Notes under the pieces: model-generated
Told to the model about the DNA's origin: nothing
Seen by the model: only the letters and a program-made list of their open reading frames with translations
The model's database searches: none
Part shown: positions 6,355-7,168 of the stretch, piece by piece
How the letters are laid out: each line of letters starts with the position of its first letter
Position numbering within the stretch: the first letter of the stretch is position 1
Translations under genes and position numbers: made by a program
NCBI GenBank assembly: GCA_905208635.1
Contig: CAJLPX010000057.1
Span: 1 to 7,168, forward strand
DNA from: an uncultured Collinsella sp.
Lineage (GTDB): Bacteria; Actinomycetota; Coriobacteriia; Coriobacteriales; Coriobacteriaceae
DNA: 7,168 nucleotides
Direction of reading: 5' to 3'

Positions 6355-6374
6355 AGGGAGAGGAGCAAACGCTC

Positions 6375-7168
6375 ATGGCACTTGTTACCACCGAAAAGAT
6401 GCTCAAGGACGCTCAGGCCGGCCACTACGCCGTCGGCGCGTTCAACGTCGAGAACCTCGAGTTTGTTATGGCCGTTCTGGCCGCTGCCGAGGAGACCAAG
6501 TCCCCCGTCATCATGCAGACTACCCCGGGCACCATCAAGACCGCTGGCCTGGATTACTTCTATGGCATGGTCAAGGCCGCTGCCGAGCGCGCTTCCGTGC
6601 CCGTCGCTCTGCACCTCGATCACGGCGATGGCTATGACCGCTGCATGCAGGCTTTCCGCACGGGCTACACCTCCGTCATGATCGACGGCTCGCACGAGTC
6701 CTTCGAGGACAACATTGCCCTGACCAAGTCCGTCGCCGATGCTGGCCGCGCCATGGGCGTGCCCGTCGAGGCCGAGCTCGGCAAGGTCGGCGGTAAGGAG
6801 GACGACGGTCCCGCGGTTGAGGGCGAGAGCCCCTACACCGATCCTGCCGAGGCCAAGGAGTTTGTTGAGCGCACTGGCTGCACCTCGCTGGCCATTGGCG
6901 TTGGCACCAGCCACGGCGTGTACACGAGCGATCCGCACATCGAGCAGTCCGTGGTCAAGGCCATCCGCGACGCCGTCGACGTGCCGCTGGTTCTGCACGG
7001 CACCTCCGGTGTGCCCGATGAGCAGGTTGCCGAGGCTGTGAAGAACGGCATCTGCAAGGTTAACTACGCCACCGAGCTGCGTCAGGCTTACACCAAGGGC
7101 TTCATGGCCTACATGGCCGAGAACCCCGCCTGCTTCGACCCCAAGAAGCCGGCCAAGGAGGGCATGCG
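6375..7168 (+). CDS. Class II ketose-bisphosphate aldolase (fructose- or tagatose-1,6-bisphosphate; 3' end cut by window)
   Basis: This zinc enzyme cleaves a ketose-1,6-bisphosphate into dihydroxyacetone phosphate and glyceraldehyde-3-phosphate in the cytoplasm. From the ATG at 6375, with AGGAG nine bases upstream, 264 codons are visible; the family is about 285 residues, so some 20 are missing. Key residues are present: catalytic D82 and zinc ligand H83 in LHLDHG, EAELGKVGGKEDD (132-144), zinc ligand H180 in GTSHGVY, zinc ligand H208 in LHGTSG, and the phosphate-binding region KVNYATEL (228-235). This spacing coincides with the residue numbers I recall for E. coli GatY/KbaY, and the GTSHG and ATEL wording is closer to GatY than to Bacillus FbaA. 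I therefore leave the substrate open. The divergent DeoR-family gene suggests sugar-induced control. The strong codon bias and good ribosome site would also suit a highly expressed glycolytic enzyme. Confidence 0.93.
   Translation, partial: MALVTTEKMLKDAQAGHYAVGAFNVENLEFVMAVLAAAEETKSPVIMQTTPGTIKTAGLDYFYGMVKAAAERASVPVALHLDHGDGYDRCMQAFRTGYTSVMIDGSHESFEDNIALTKSVADAGRAMGVPVEAELGKVGGKEDDGPAVEGESPYTDPAEAKEFVERTGCTSLAIGVGTSHGVYTSDPHIEQSVVKAIRDAVDVPLVLHGTSGVPDEQVAEAVKNGICKVNYATELRQAYTKGFMAYMAENPACFDPKKPAKEGM

Larger units (their letters stand above)
6040..6374. promoter_or_regulatory. Divergent control region between deoR-family gene and aldolase
   Basis: These 335 bases contain no gene I can support. 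The deoR-proximal half (about 6057-6183) is strikingly AT-rich for this window. It carries TTTCG words at 6088, 6122 and 6176 and one inverted copy at 6058-6062, a pentamer that occurs in several known DeoR-family boxes. The aldolase-proximal half is mixed in composition and holds a possible -10 box and two hairpins ahead of the aldolase ribosome site. Individual elements are listed separately. Confidence 0.65.

Overview
The window is a stretch of ordinary chromosomal metabolism from a GC-rich bacterium. The proteins read most like those of anaerobic gut Actinomycetota, with Coriobacteriia such as Collinsella my best guess. The reasons are high G/C at third codon positions, GTG starts on two regulators, a galactokinase with the GNHTDH form of motif 1, a type II GalT, and an oxygen- or NO-reducing flavodiiron protein typical of anaerobes. 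The taxonomic call rests on remembered resemblance and no search was run.

Positions 1-2509 (minus strand) hold a two-gene galactose operon, galK followed by galT. The two genes overlap in a TAATG junction, and galT runs off the left edge. Together they carry out two Leloir-pathway steps: galactose to galactose-1-phosphate, then exchange with UDP-glucose. galE and galM are not in view.

Positions 2510-2847 are a divergent control region with three copies of a 14-bp operator-like sequence centred on CG. It separates the gal genes from a LacI-family regulator (2848-3879, plus strand), which is the obvious candidate to bind these sites and control both itself and galKT.

Positions 3880-5235 hold a stand-alone class A flavodiiron protein (4009-5169, plus) with its own candidate promoter and a strong 15-bp-stem terminator. 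All seven diiron ligands are present.

Positions 5236-7168 hold a DeoR-family sugar regulator (minus) divergent from a class II ketose-bisphosphate aldolase (plus, cut by the right edge). Between them lie 335 bp, AT-rich on the deoR side, with nested inverted repeats, a good deoR promoter candidate and two hairpins in the probable aldolase leader. The aldolase aligns without gaps, as far as I recall, to the catalytic residue numbering of GatY/KbaY, so fructose-1,6- and tagatose-1,6-bisphosphate are both possible substrates.

I see no mobile element, CRISPR array, RNA gene or novel multi-gene system. The points most worth checking are regulatory: the triple LacI-type operator, the nested repeats upstream of deoR, and the GGGGACAGGCACC motif inside the flavodiiron terminator.
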